Positions 8,101 to 16,465 are shown, numbered from the stretch's first letter. The stretch: 64,000 nucleotides of DNA from Actinoplanes derwentensis (GCF_900104725.1 NZ_LT629758.1:806001-870000); one strand, 5' to 3'. The notes: generated by a model from the sequence alone, not told the origin. Made by a program: numbers and translations.

Positions 8101-9349
8101 CGACGTGGGGCAGCTCAATCCGGTATCCGCCGATCTTGACCTGACGGTCGGCGCGGCCCAGGAACTCGATGATGCCCCGGGCGTCGACGCGGACGCGGTC
8201 GCCGGTGCGATAGCTACGGCGGCCGTCCTCCACGCCGAACACCGCCGCCGTTGACTCCAGGTCGACGCGGTAGCCAAGCGCGACCGACGGCCCGGCGACG
8301 ATCAGCTCACCGACGGCATCGAGCTCCTGCAGCGTTCCGTCGTCGGCCTGCACCATCAGGCGATTGGAGCCGAGCGCGGTGCCGATCGGCACTGACTCAA
8401 AGCCGTCCAGCGCGTTTACGTCGGCCGGGCTGCGCATCGCGTACGTGGCCACGCCGACAGTGGCCTCCGTCGGCCCGTAGTGGTTGATCAGCACGCCGGT
8501 CACGCCGGAGGCGAGAATTCGGAGGGCGAGGGTTTGCGTGAGGACCTCCCCGCCGAGCAGCAGGTACCGCAGGGCTGGCCGGGCGACACCTGGGCCCCCG
8601 ACGATGCTGGAGACGGCCGCCCAGTGTGAGGGCGTCGTCTTCAACACGTCGATGCGCTCGGCCTGCAGATAGCCGAGCAGACCGGCCGGGTCCCGGCGGG
8701 TGAGATCGTCGACCAGGTGCAGCGTGCCGCCGGTCCAGAGGGCAAGGAAGAGGCCGGTGTTGCCCAGGTCGGCGGCGAGCGTGGTGACATGGGCGTAATG
8801 CAGCGGCTCGGTGATGCCAAGGGCGTCCCGCAGTGACTCGGTGTAGTGGCGCAGGTTGGCATGCGAGACCATCACGCCCTTGGGCATTGCCGTCGAGCCC
8901 GACGTGTAGAGCACGTAGGCGACGTCGTCGAGTTCCGGCGCCGGTTCCGGCCGTTGCGGCGGCGCAGCATCGACGCCGTCCGCGCCGGGGCCGAGCGTGG
9001 GCAGGACGCGCAGGCTGAACTCGGCGGCATGGGCGGCGCTTGTCAGGACGATGGCCGGCGCGGCCGAAGCAAGGCGACCGGCGGACTCTGCCACCACGCC
9101 CGACGGTTCGATGACCGTGTACGCCGCGCCCGCCCGCAGCGCGGCGAGCAGCCCGACAATGACTTCGACTCCCCGGTCGAGGTAGATCCCGACTAGCGCG
9201 CCGCGGCCGATACCGCGCTCACGCAGGCACCGGGCCAGCCGGGACACCCTCGTGTCCAGGTCTGCGTAGGTCAGCTGGTCCCTGCCGGAAACGACGGCGA
9301 GTCGGGTCGGATGGCGCTTGGCGTGTACATGTACCCGTTCCGCTAGCAT
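5102..9349 (-). CDS. Non-ribosomal peptide synthetase, A-T-E-R single module
   Basis: A 1415 aa enzyme. An adenylation domain (AYVLYTSGSTAMPKGV near residue 150, INHYGPTEATVG, YRTGDRVR, NGKTDANAVRR) is followed by a carrier domain with its phosphopantetheine Ser in IGGSSLDAI (near 544). Next is an epimerisation-type domain: HHLCVDAVSWRIM near 725-737, SHGRI, VGWLTSTFPVRVD and FNHLG. The C-terminus is a thioester reductase: GATGFIGAHLL near 1046 and YERSK near 1208. It should activate one amino acid, possibly epimerise it, and release it by NAD(P)H reduction as an aldehyde or alcohol. There is no condensation domain, so no peptide bond is predicted from this protein alone. The second A-domain core motif (LAADLGNTGLF) is unusual. 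I do not assign the amino acid. ATG at 9349 lies 37 bp after the oxygenase stop. Confidence 0.9.
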   Translation of the reverse strand: MLAERVHVHAKRHPTRLAVVSGRDQLTYADLDTRVSRLARCLRERGIGRGALVGIYLDRGVEVIVGLLAALRAGAAYTVIEPSGVVAESAGRLASAAPAIVLTSAAHAAEFSLRVLPTLGPGADGVDAAPPQRPEPAPELDDVAYVLYTSGSTAMPKGVMVSHANLRHYTESLRDALGITEPLHYAHVTTLAADLGNTGLFLALWTGGTLHLVDDLTRRDPAGLLGYLQAERIDVLKTTPSHWAAVSSIVGGPGVARPALRYLLLGGEVLTQTLALRILASGVTGVLINHYGPTEATVGVATYAMRSPADVNALDGFESVPIGTALGSNRLMVQADDGTLQELDAVGELIVAGPSVALGYRVDLESTAAVFGVEDGRRSYRTGDRVRVDARGIIEFLGRADRQVKIGGYRIELPHVEAGLRQLPGVTGAIAFRLERRRPMLVAAVTVADLAFGRDDQRGALAVLLPPYMIPDRIEILAEFPRTANGKTDANAVRRLVEERLAAPETSERNNGDPVLADVRAVWRRYLGHDAFGNDDDFSAIGGSSLDAIQVIGDLQNLGYRVSASVFFGNATPAALAAEMAITADGETDAALHGPAVSGTVLSPAQQWFFAQRFAQPDRWNQAILLDIAPEVRPAELAAAIRDTVERHPMLRTAFRVTPQPERVEVAPSFELTESALPDEDDATTAHIRATAAARQDELRLADGSVFKAHLFRGDRTAHLLLIGHHLCVDAVSWRIMVDDICRGYRARLAGTGPATGPVGVDMGTWAAHLHEHAPDLWADLTAWKGVERSRAAVTAGDDNLERDASAVWWAMSRAETDALTRAAAASGTTAHVALLGAFAHALAVCGGQHEMVIDVESHGRISFDDRIDVSLLVGWLTSTFPVRVDVVADDPRAAVKSAAAALDGVPNLGVAYALHRRPRRAAVCFNHLGAFTLPYDDPLRPRLSRYPIGPVRGPANDRTYDLKLTSRLHDGHLVVEQSYSSRRHSDDEMRRLAGTTRALLLEVSGSSERPARLVIERESTVGLLAQVPRELDLAPPARVRREYGAVLLTGATGFIGAHLLHLLLTRTSGRIYCLVRDAGGQPAAERLRQAYDWYALGPGLDSYADRVTVLAADLTEPDLGLTASQYRRLSREVEAIYHLAAETRLFGDRDTFTRQNTRPVAELIRLAGTGQPKDLHHLSTLAVCGRGGRDRPVAFTEHDLDVGQEFLNEYERSKFDAERLVHDFAAHGGAGFVYRTGNVTGHSVTGRFQRNAGDNRMVQLLRAAVAIGRVPEAHGHHVALSPVDMVAMGVLEISRSERVRSGTFHVDIVHAVSYSDIFAALRDLGCAIEPDCAADFTTLFEPYLATGDEALRLAHFWAARPARNVRYDHAWTRRLLDELQVRFPAPTGRWLRVYFGGLIERGYIDVERRGPRYG

Positions 9350-9386
9350 GCAGATTCCTTGCCAGTCAAGAAGAAACGGGCCGAGG

Positions 9387-10196
9387 TCAGCTCCAGAAGA
9401 CGAGCGGCTGTTCCGGCCCCTTTGAAGCGATGAAGGCGGCCGCGCCGACGCGGTACTCGTCCACCCCGGGGGTCACAGCGTGCAGCATCCGCGGGCTGAA
9501 GATTATGAGGTCGCCGGCGTCAGGGTGTATCTCCAGCGCGGGCGGTTCCAGCGTGGCGGGGTCGAGTCCCTCGACGTCAAGTATGATCCGGGTCTCCTCC
9601 GCCGTCGGTTCGCGCAGCCAGAGCAGCAGGTTGCCGCCCTGGTCGGGCACCTGCAAGTAGATGTTGGCCACTAGCTGGTTAACCACGCCCTCGATCTCTG
9701 GCGCGTCGGTCTCCTGGTTGATGGCGTCGCTGTGGGGGTGGAGCTCTGAGGTGTTTGGCCGGAATACGCGGAAGGCGCCGACGAAGCACGGGCGCCCGCG
9801 CAGCCGCAACAGGTTCGCGCCGGCCGGCCAGAGCTCCTGCAGCTCGAGGCGCACCCGGTCGACCGGCGACAGGTACGGGTGGAACATCGAGCGCACGTCC
9901 TGGATGGCAGGTAGCGCTGCGTCGTGGTATTTGGCGGTGAGCTCCGGGTCCCACTTGGTGTCGATGTGCGGCATGTAGACACGGCCGACGCTACCGGCGA
10001 GTTGCTTGTGATAGTGACCGAGGGCCGGGTGGTCGATGGCCTTGTGCGCGACCTTAGCGGCGATGTCGGCAGGGTAGTAGCCGCGGATGTGGACCGCGGC
10101 GATCTCGCGGCCAGCCAGCTGCAACAGGGTCTGCATAGTCAGCTCGGGGGCGACGTCGTTCGTCAGGGTTCTGACGACCTGGACGGCTTCGGTCAT
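9387..10196 (-). CDS. 2-oxoglutarate/Fe(II)-dependent oxygenase
   Basis: A 269 aa protein of the 2OG-Fe(II) oxygenase superfamily. The iron facial triad is visible as HxD in LHPHSDAIN (residues about 150-158) and a distal His in FSPRMLHAVTP (about 236). The 2OG-binding Arg is probably in DEYRVGAAAFIA. Because the Asp of HxD is present, it should hydroxylate or desaturate rather than halogenate. ATG at 10196 follows AAGGAGA. It is the first gene of the oxygenase-NRPS-SDR unit. I infer that it modifies the free amino acid or the carrier-bound aminoacyl group. The specific substrate is unknown. Confidence 0.82.
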   Translation of the reverse strand: MTEAVQVVRTLTNDVAPELTMQTLLQLAGREIAAVHIRGYYPADIAAKVAHKAIDHPALGHYHKQLAGSVGRVYMPHIDTKWDPELTAKYHDAALPAIQDVRSMFHPYLSPVDRVRLELQELWPAGANLLRLRGRPCFVGAFRVFRPNTSELHPHSDAINQETDAPEIEGVVNQLVANIYLQVPDQGGNLLLWLREPTAEETRIILDVEGLDPATLEPPALEIHPDAGDLIIFSPRMLHAVTPGVDEYRVGAAAFIASKGPEQPLVFWS

Positions 10197-10790
10197 GGCA
10201 GGTCTCCTTAGCGCCGGGTGGACGGGAAAGGCAGCGGGTCGCGGACAGCTGGGCTCGCCGTGGGCGGGACGATCGACGCCTGTTGGTACGCACTGCCGCG
10301 GCTGACGTGCCGTGTCCCGGCGGCCCGACGGCCTGCGCCGGGCTTGGTTCTGGTGTGGCGCCGCCTGCACACCTAGTGATCTGCGACGGCGGCGGACGCA
10401 ATTTGGGCACACCGACACGGCCGTCAAAGGACGCGGGGCCTCGCGCTGCCTATCGGATCACTGACGTCACTGGGCTATGCATTGTGCTCCCCCAAAATCG
10501 TCCGTCGAAATAGTTCGCCGTCGACTTGCCGACACACCTCTTCGTGCGCCCATGGCGTGCTAGGCGCGGCGTGCACAAAGACAACCGTAAATCACTCGTT
10601 CCGCGGCAGTCAAGGTTAGTCCTAGTTCTTGAAACTAAGCGATATCAGAAGCCTGGCATCGATCCGCAAATGATCAACGCCCTTGTCGATCCGCGGCAAA
10701 TGTCCCCCAACAGGGAAGGAGCTGAGCTCCGCGGTAATTCGATCTTGAATGTAGGGCGTAAGCCCGCGGATCGCTGGGCGACCGCGGACG
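10197..10790. other. Intergenic gap inside the biosynthetic cluster
   Basis: About 590 bp between the gamma-glutamyltransferase stop and the oxygenase start. No supported gene on either strand. Base composition drops noticeably between about 10,560 and 10,760. The promoter of the oxygenase-NRPS-SDR unit probably lies here, but I cannot pick a convincing -35/-10 pair. Confidence 0.5.
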
Positions 10791-12488
10791 CTAGTAGGCG
10801 GCTGCCGCAGTCATCGACAATGGATTCACGCCGGAGGTGTACTCGCCGTCCGACGACCGCAGGATTCCGCACGCATTGGCAAAGTGTAGCGTGGTGAACT
10901 CTTCGCTTCTCAGCACAATTGAATGTCCCCGCCGCTCAAGGTCCGTCACCACGTGTCTGGGCATTCGGGAATCCAAGATGACATCGTCCACCGAAACATC
11001 GAAACGCGGGGTGCTGATCGCGTCCTGTATGCCGTATCCCGCGTCGACGACGAGGCTGAGTATCTGCGCGACTGCCGTCGAGATGCGCTGACCACCGGTT
11101 GCGCCGAGGCAAAGAAAGGGGCCACCCGATCGATCGGAAACGATGATCGGCGTCATGTTCGACAGCGGTCGCTTTCCGGGCGCGATCGAATTGGGCTTGC
11201 CGGGATGCGGCGAGAAGGCGAACATCGCATTGTTCAGCAGCACGCCGCCGGCGGTCACCACCCTTGACCCGTAGCTGCTCAGGACGGTCTCGGTGAGACT
11301 GACTACGTTGCCGTCGGCGTCCGTCGCGCAGATGTGGGTCGTGCCCTCTACCGGCTGCTTGCCCGGATAACCTCCGGCGACGCCTGCTTCGTCAAGATCG
11401 GTGAGAGGGCTCGCACGGTCCGGGCTGATACTGTCCGCTATTTCGTCCATGCGCTCGGGCGTGCACAGCTGCGGCCAGGTGCCGTCCATGAAGAGCGTAT
11501 CGCCCAGGTGCCGGCGCTCGATCGTTCGGCATCGCTTGATCGCCTCGACGATCAGGTGGATGCGCCGCGGGTCGAGGGGGTCCCGGCCGGCGAGGTCAAG
11601 CCGTGCGAGCACGCCAAACAGGAACGGTGCGACGCTGACGTTGTCGGCCCCGAGAATCTCGAATCTTCGGTAGGGCGTGCGTCGTGCGGTTCCCTGGCGG
11701 GGGCGATAGGCGGCAAGGTCCGCTGCGTCCAAGATGCCCCCATGCCCCATGATGTCGGCAGACATCTGCTGTGCGAGCCCGCCCGCGTAGAAGAAAGACG
11801 CGCCCGCCTCTGCGATGCCGCGCATGGTTTCGGCCAGGAGGGGTTGCCGTTGTACGTCCGCTGGGTTTACCGTCGCCGGCCGGTACGGGAACCGCCCGTC
11901 GCGGAGCATGCTGTGGGCGGTGGCGGGGAACCGGCACAGTTCGTCGAGGTGGATCCCCTGCATGAGGGCGCCCAGCCAGTCGGTTTCAAAGCCCGATGCG
12001 GCCAGTTCGATGGCCGGGGCCATGACATCACTCAGGGCGAGGCTCCCGAACTGTTCGACGGCCGCGACCAGGCCCGCGGCGGATCCGGGCACGCCGACGG
12101 CGCGGTATCCGACCTCGTTCTCGCGGTTCGCCACGCCACGCCAGCCCATCGGGTCCTGCAGGGTCTGCGACCTAACGGTGAACATGTCGGGCGTCGAGTT
12201 CGACGGTGCCTCGTACCGGTAGTCGATGTAGCGAGGCTGATCGCCGAATCCGCTCATAACGAGGAGCCCGCCGCCGCCAAGGGAATTTGCGAATGGCTGC
12301 ACGACGCCATTGGCGAACGACGCCGCCGCGGCCGCGTCGACGGCGTTGCCGCCTTGGCGCAATATCTGGCAGCCGGCCGCCGCGGCAAGCGGATGTCGTG
12401 CGCACACCATGCCGTGGCGCGAGCGCGCTTCAGTTTTTGTATGCAGCCACGTACTGCCGCCCGGGGCCAGATGCTTTTCGCGGTTCAT
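10791..12488 (-). CDS. Gamma-glutamyltransferase family protein
   Basis: A 565 aa Ntn-hydrolase. The N-terminal block GMVCARHPLAAAAGCQILRQ and GGNAVDAAAAASFANGVVQP is typical. The autoprocessing and nucleophile Thr is in VEGTTHICATDADGNVVSLT (near residue 383), followed by SRVVTAGGVLLNNAMFAF and KRPLSNMTPIIV. These enzymes cleave gamma-glutamyl amides or transfer the glutamyl group. No clear signal peptide is seen, so it may be cytoplasmic. It starts 28 bp after the GCS2-type ligase stop. Side by side, the two enzymes could add and later remove a gamma-glutamyl group on a pathway intermediate. The start at 12488 is plausible but has only a distant GGAGAGG. Confidence 0.88.
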   Translation of the reverse strand: MNREKHLAPGGSTWLHTKTEARSRHGMVCARHPLAAAAGCQILRQGGNAVDAAAAASFANGVVQPFANSLGGGGLLVMSGFGDQPRYIDYRYEAPSNSTPDMFTVRSQTLQDPMGWRGVANRENEVGYRAVGVPGSAAGLVAAVEQFGSLALSDVMAPAIELAASGFETDWLGALMQGIHLDELCRFPATAHSMLRDGRFPYRPATVNPADVQRQPLLAETMRGIAEAGASFFYAGGLAQQMSADIMGHGGILDAADLAAYRPRQGTARRTPYRRFEILGADNVSVAPFLFGVLARLDLAGRDPLDPRRIHLIVEAIKRCRTIERRHLGDTLFMDGTWPQLCTPERMDEIADSISPDRASPLTDLDEAGVAGGYPGKQPVEGTTHICATDADGNVVSLTETVLSSYGSRVVTAGGVLLNNAMFAFSPHPGKPNSIAPGKRPLSNMTPIIVSDRSGGPFLCLGATGGQRISTAVAQILSLVVDAGYGIQDAISTPRFDVSVDDVILDSRMPRHVVTDLERRGHSIVLRSEEFTTLHFANACGILRSSDGEYTSGVNPLSMTAAAAY

Positions 12489-12516
12489 GGACGAACAACC
12501 TCTCCGGGTTGTGGGA

Positions 12517-13884
12517 TCAGCGCACGCGATAGAAATCAATGTACTTCCGCACATCATGTGAAAAAGCGTTCTGCCATAGATCCCGGCACACATGGGCCAT
12601 CGTTCGACCGGTCTCGACAATGTCGAAGAGCGGATCGAGCCAGGTGAGGATGGCCGGGTTCTCGACGCCGTCCTTGACCCGCGTCGTCAGGCCCTGTCTG
12701 CTCAACTGCAGGAGCTCGGCGAGAAAGGGCTTGATCGGCTGGCCCGCGATTGTCGCGCCGGTTCCATACTTCGCGATCTGTAGCCGGGCAGCTGTGTGCT
12801 GATCTCTCGTGAATTCACCGACCAGCTCCCACGCCTGACGCCGCGCGCTGGCATCGTAGGTCAGCCCGGTCCAGAAGGCTGGGACGCTGGAGAACGTCTC
12901 GAACGACGGCCCGTCCATGGCGCGGATCTCGAGCGTCCGGCGAACCCTGACGTCGGAGATTACCTGCGTGAGGTGTGACCGCCAGTCAGCCACGTCAGGG
13001 TATGTGCCGTCGCCGAACCCGGAGGCGAGCAGTGAGCCGAACGGTGCGGTCGGCGCGACCGAGCACCGTCCATCCGCATGCCGCCGGTACATCAGCGGCT
13101 GACTCATGCTCCAATCCACAAGCGCGTCGATGCTGAGGCTGTCGGTGAGCGCGGGCGGAATTATCCCTGTCCGGCGCGCGTCAGCTCCCGCCCAGTAATC
13201 CATGCGTCGTGACAGGGATTGCGAGACCTGCCCACTCTCTAGTGGTGAGTTCACGAACATCGCCGTGGCGAACGTGGAGACCGCCGACTGCATGCCAAGC
13301 TTATCGATCAGGTCATCCTCGTCGGAGTAGTCGAAGGTGACCTGCGTCGAAAGGGTGCGGCTCATGATGTCGGGTCCATGGCTGCCGGCCGCCCCCAGGC
13401 TGCGAAAGTATCCACGCATGATCGGGCCGCGTAGGTGGGGCACCCAGGAGACATCGGATCGTCCAGTGAACGGAAAATTGCCCCCCGGAACGAGCGCGAG
13501 GTCGAGTTCGTCCGCCACCGCCGCTAGCCGGCGGTACATCTCGTACGTTTGCCCGACCGCGCCGGTGGCGTTCGCACAAGGGCTCGAGGAATACTCGATC
13601 GCGCCGCCGTGCTCGAGCGACAGACTCGACCCGTCGGGAAATCCCAGGCCGAGTAGGTTGCCGTTCTCCACGCAGACCGTGCCGCCGAACTGTGCCTGAA
13701 TCGTCTCCAGGTAGACGCGAATGCCGCGCGACCCTTCGTACGGGATGCTCGCGCCAGTCACCGGATTCAGAATCGCGCTTTCAACCTCGATGCCGACCCG
13801 CTCCGCATCTGTGGCCGCCTCGATGAAGCTGGATCTGAGTTCAGATCGCGACAGTGACGACCCCGGTTCCACACATTCCAACAA
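12517..13884 (-). CDS. Glutamate-cysteine ligase family 2 (GCS2/EgtA-like) protein
   Basis: A 455 aa ATP-dependent carboxylate-amine ligase-like protein resembling actinobacterial EgtA-type enzymes. Family stretches include RVGIEVESAILNPVTG near the N-terminus, GGAIEYSSSPC, SRTLSTQVTFDYSDEDDL and RVRRTLEIRAMDGPSFETF. The family makes gamma-glutamyl peptide bonds, classically to cysteine. No other ergothioneine or glutathione gene is nearby, so the acceptor may be the cluster's own amine. TTG at 13884 is chosen because AGGAGG (minus strand, 13897-13892) sits 7 bases upstream. The frame extends to TTG 13911, but that start lacks a ribosome site. Confidence 0.82.
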   Translation of the reverse strand: MLECVEPGSSLSRSELRSSFIEAATDAERVGIEVESAILNPVTGASIPYEGSRGIRVYLETIQAQFGGTVCVENGNLLGLGFPDGSSLSLEHGGAIEYSSSPCANATGAVGQTYEMYRRLAAVADELDLALVPGGNFPFTGRSDVSWVPHLRGPIMRGYFRSLGAAGSHGPDIMSRTLSTQVTFDYSDEDDLIDKLGMQSAVSTFATAMFVNSPLESGQVSQSLSRRMDYWAGADARRTGIIPPALTDSLSIDALVDWSMSQPLMYRRHADGRCSVAPTAPFGSLLASGFGDGTYPDVADWRSHLTQVISDVRVRRTLEIRAMDGPSFETFSSVPAFWTGLTYDASARRQAWELVGEFTRDQHTAARLQIAKYGTGATIAGQPIKPFLAELLQLSRQGLTTRVKDGVENPAILTWLDPLFDIVETGRTMAHVCRDLWQNAFSHDVRKYIDFYRVR

Positions 13885-14014
13885 GACAACTCCTCCTGCA
13901 GGCGACGTCAATTCCCGCTCGGGCTACCCCGCCGGAGCTGGTTCACGTGGTTGACGCGGGCGCTAGTGCAATTCGTTGTCCGCCAGTCGGGCAGCCCGGG
14001 CCACCGAATTGAGG

Positions 14015-14956
14015 CTAGGAGGATTCGGGCGGGCTTGCCTGGACCGCAATCTGCGCCTCCGTGGACAGCGGGACCACCTGGTCGGCGGCACTGAGGTCCC
14101 ACAGCTGGTCGAAGTGCGTCATGAGGCTCGAGCCGGGGGCCGAGTTAGTGCTGAGCTCGATGTACGGGCGATCCTCCAACCGCCCGGGCTGAGCTGACGA
14201 AAGCGTCCCAACAAACCCCTGACGGATGACAGAGTCGACCCTCGCAAAGTGCATGTTCGGCGGGAGGTTGTAGCCGCGATAGAGAAAACGGCGCCGCGCC
14301 TCCTCCGGCCAGGACGAGGCCGTGAACTGCCGCATCCGGTTCTCGACCTCTTGCAGCTGCCCTCGCAGTTCCGCGGCGCTGGTGGCAACAGGCCATGGCA
14401 GGAAGTTCGTGGCGTACTGCAGCAGCGTGTCGGATGCGCTCGCGGAGATGGCCAGGATTCTGATGCGAACACCCCGAAGGGCGGCTGATCGCATCTCCTC
14501 CATGAGGTCGACGTTGGCGAACTGCATGCTCCGGATCACCAGGAAATCCACGGCATGCCGCGCCTCCATCACCGCCGCCTTCTGGAACTGCGGAGTCATG
14601 TAGCCGCTTTTCAGCAGAGGTATGGCGGACTGGTTTGACTTCGACTCGTTTCCTGCGATGTTCAGTACCCGCATGATCCCCTCGATTTGGCCGCAGATCC
14701 GTATCAGATCCTCGGCGAGGTCGCTCGCGTCCACGTCCTGCGTTTTACGCAAAAAAACGCTCGCCGACCGCAGGCGCACCACCAGCGACTCAATTCCGTA
14801 TATCCGATGAAGTAGACGTCGCTCCTCCTCCTGGGTCTTCTGCACCGAATGGACGCGAACGAGGGTGATGATCGCGATGGCAAACGCGATGATGCCGAGA
14901 ACATCCGCGATGAAGCTGAGAACATCTTTGACGTCGTCGAGAAAAGGAATAATCAT
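14015..14956 (-). CDS. Membrane-anchored protein of unknown function
   Basis: A 313 aa protein I cannot assign. It has one N-terminal transmembrane helix (VLGIIAFAIAIITLV, about residues 19-33), then a coiled-coil-like stretch (RVHSVQKTQEEERRLLHRIY) and a soluble domain. The segment VDFLVIRSMQFANVDLMEEM and GVRIRILAIS resembles phospholipase-D-like or DUF5919-like folds, but no HKD motif is visible. Its stop is about 130 bp from the next gene, and its start lies 4 bp after the stop of the dehydrogenase, so it belongs to the cluster operon. It could be a membrane sensor or a docking protein for pathway enzymes; this is speculation. Confidence 0.6.
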   Translation of the reverse strand: MIIPFLDDVKDVLSFIADVLGIIAFAIAIITLVRVHSVQKTQEEERRLLHRIYGIESLVVRLRSASVFLRKTQDVDASDLAEDLIRICGQIEGIMRVLNIAGNESKSNQSAIPLLKSGYMTPQFQKAAVMEARHAVDFLVIRSMQFANVDLMEEMRSAALRGVRIRILAISASASDTLLQYATNFLPWPVATSAAELRGQLQEVENRMRQFTASSWPEEARRRFLYRGYNLPPNMHFARVDSVIRQGFVGTLSSAQPGRLEDRPYIELSTNSAPGSSLMTHFDQLWDLSAADQVVPLSTEAQIAVQASPPESS

Positions 14957-14959
14957 GGG

Positions 14960-15889
14960 TTACTCAAACGTGCGGATGACGCCGTCAACCACAATGTTCT
15001 GCATTGCTCTCTCGGCCTCCACGGTCACCCCGGCAACGTGCGGCGTGACGAGAAAGCGGTCGCCCAGCCGGCTGACGAAATCCTCACCGGCCAGCCCGAA
15101 GTCATCCACAGCCAGGGAGAGATCTGGCCGGTCGACCATCGTCTCAGTCAGCTGGCCGAGGTCAAATATGTCCTTGCGAGCGACATTGACCACGCACGCA
15201 TTCTTAGGCAACTTGTCGAGGAGGCGGCCGTCCACCATGCGCCTAGTTTCGTCCGTCAGGGGCAAATGAATCGAAACCACGTTACAGGTTCCGAAGATCT
15301 TGTCCAGTCCCGAGTTTTCGGCACCGTACTCAAGAATCTCGGGGTGGCTCGCGGGGTTGCGGGTCCAGACGAGGACATTGACGCCAAATGGTTGCAGCAG
15401 CCGCAGCAGCGCTTGGGCAGTGGCGCCAGCGCCGAGAATGCCTACATTCATCCCGCGGAACTCGTGCGGCGCGTTAACCATGCCTGCACGATCGGCGCCA
15501 GAAAGCGACGCGGCATGCCCCTCCCGCAGCCGCTTGACGATACAAAGAATCATGGCTAACGCATGCTCGGCGACAGATTGCGAATTCGCGTTGCCGGACG
15601 TCACCAGCTTCACCCCGCGCGATTGCACGGCTGGGACGTCGATGTGATCGGTCCCGGCCGAGACGGACCCGATGGCTCTCAGGTTCGGTAGTTTGTCCAG
15701 GACCGATGCGTCGATACGTTCTTTGACGCCGACCACGGCTGCATCGACGCTCGACCCGAGATCCACAAGCTCCGAAACCGCGACGCTTCGTTCCGAGGCG
15801 ACGACAATTCGATCAAATGCTTGATGCAATTTCTCGGCCGCGGCCTCGTTCTCCAGAACGTTGGGCAGAACGACGAAAACGGTTTTCAT
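14960..15889 (-). CDS. D-isomer-specific 2-hydroxyacid dehydrogenase
   Basis: A 309 aa NAD(P)-dependent oxidoreductase. The substrate-side segment SVSAGTDHIDVPAVQSRGVK and the NAD-binding motif GMNVGILGAGATAQALLRLL are clear. Catalytic Arg is expected near VNVARKDIFDLG and catalytic His in TPHVAGVT. It interconverts 2-keto and 2-hydroxy acids, or acts as a phosphoglycerate-dehydrogenase-like first step toward a modified amino acid. It is the first gene of the minus-strand cluster. ATG at 15889 follows GGGAGC. It probably supplies a hydroxy or keto acid precursor for the NRPS amino acid, inferred from context only. Confidence 0.88.
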   Translation of the reverse strand: MKTVFVVLPNVLENEAAAEKLHQAFDRIVVASERSVAVSELVDLGSSVDAAVVGVKERIDASVLDKLPNLRAIGSVSAGTDHIDVPAVQSRGVKLVTSGNANSQSVAEHALAMILCIVKRLREGHAASLSGADRAGMVNAPHEFRGMNVGILGAGATAQALLRLLQPFGVNVLVWTRNPASHPEILEYGAENSGLDKIFGTCNVVSIHLPLTDETRRMVDGRLLDKLPKNACVVNVARKDIFDLGQLTETMVDRPDLSLAVDDFGLAGEDFVSRLGDRFLVTPHVAGVTVEAERAMQNIVVDGVIRTFE

Positions 15890-16388
15890 GCAATGCTCCC
15901 GAGCCACGGTTGCCAATGTGTCGGTATCAGATAGGATCTACTGGAAGACTACGGGCTGTGCCGTCGCTAAGACACCCGGACTCGCCAGCTGCGCGACGAT
16001 CGTTCAAATGATCATGGCGGTGCCGGGCCACCCGGCAGTGGGTGACGAAGACGAACTCAGACCACATTGCCGGACAACCAGACTGGGGTCAACAACTAGA
16101 TCTGGCGGGTGTGGAGTTGGTCCATCCACGAGGATCATCCACGTCGGAACAACCATCCCTGAGCTTCTCCCGGTTTTCCGGACACCCGAAGATGCTTTTC
16201 CCAAGACCAGTGGCAAACAGCCCGGGATACTGCGTGGTGACACGCCCCCAAGCCGTTGATCTCAGTTGCAGCGTGTAGCGACATCAGGACGCGAACGCGA
16301 GGGCCTCACGCATCCGTTCGGCGGCTTGGTCGGCCATCCACCAGTCGACGGCGGCGCTCTCGCCCGTGGGCTGGGGTCCACCGCTGCT
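15890..16388. other. Intergenic region upstream of the biosynthetic cluster
   Basis: About 500 bp with no supported gene. It probably contains the promoter of the minus-strand cluster, but no consensus pair stands out. Confidence 0.45.
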
Positions 16389-16465
16389 CGATTCAGTAAG
16401 GCCGACGATGTTGACTGGCGTGCGCAGGCCGACTCGACCATCGTGCGCGCCCACCAGAACGCTCG
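16389..16465 (+). pseudogene. IS5-family transposase fragment
   Basis: A short plus-strand stretch translates as DSVRPT-like sequence in one frame and, in the coding frame, as FSKADDVDWRAQADSTIVRA followed by HQN. This matches the region around the first catalytic Asp (DSTxVRAHQ) of IS5-family transposases. Nothing of the N- or C-terminal parts survives, so it is a relic. It lies directly beside island repeat copy B. Confidence 0.6.

Noticed and set aside
5102..9349. Condensation domain in the NRPS
   Set aside because: The HHxxxDxxSW motif together with VGWLTSTFPVRV and FNHLG fits an epimerisation-type domain better.
10526..10897. Plus-strand frame of about 123 aa upstream of and into the gamma-glutamyltransferase gene
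   Set aside because: Overlaps the well-supported 3' end of that gene and shows no family features.
14865..15559. Plus-strand frames across the dehydrogenase and membrane protein genes
   Set aside because: Antisense shadows of two well-supported genes.
16004..16259. Short frames on both strands before repeat B
   Set aside because: No start signals or recognisable domains.
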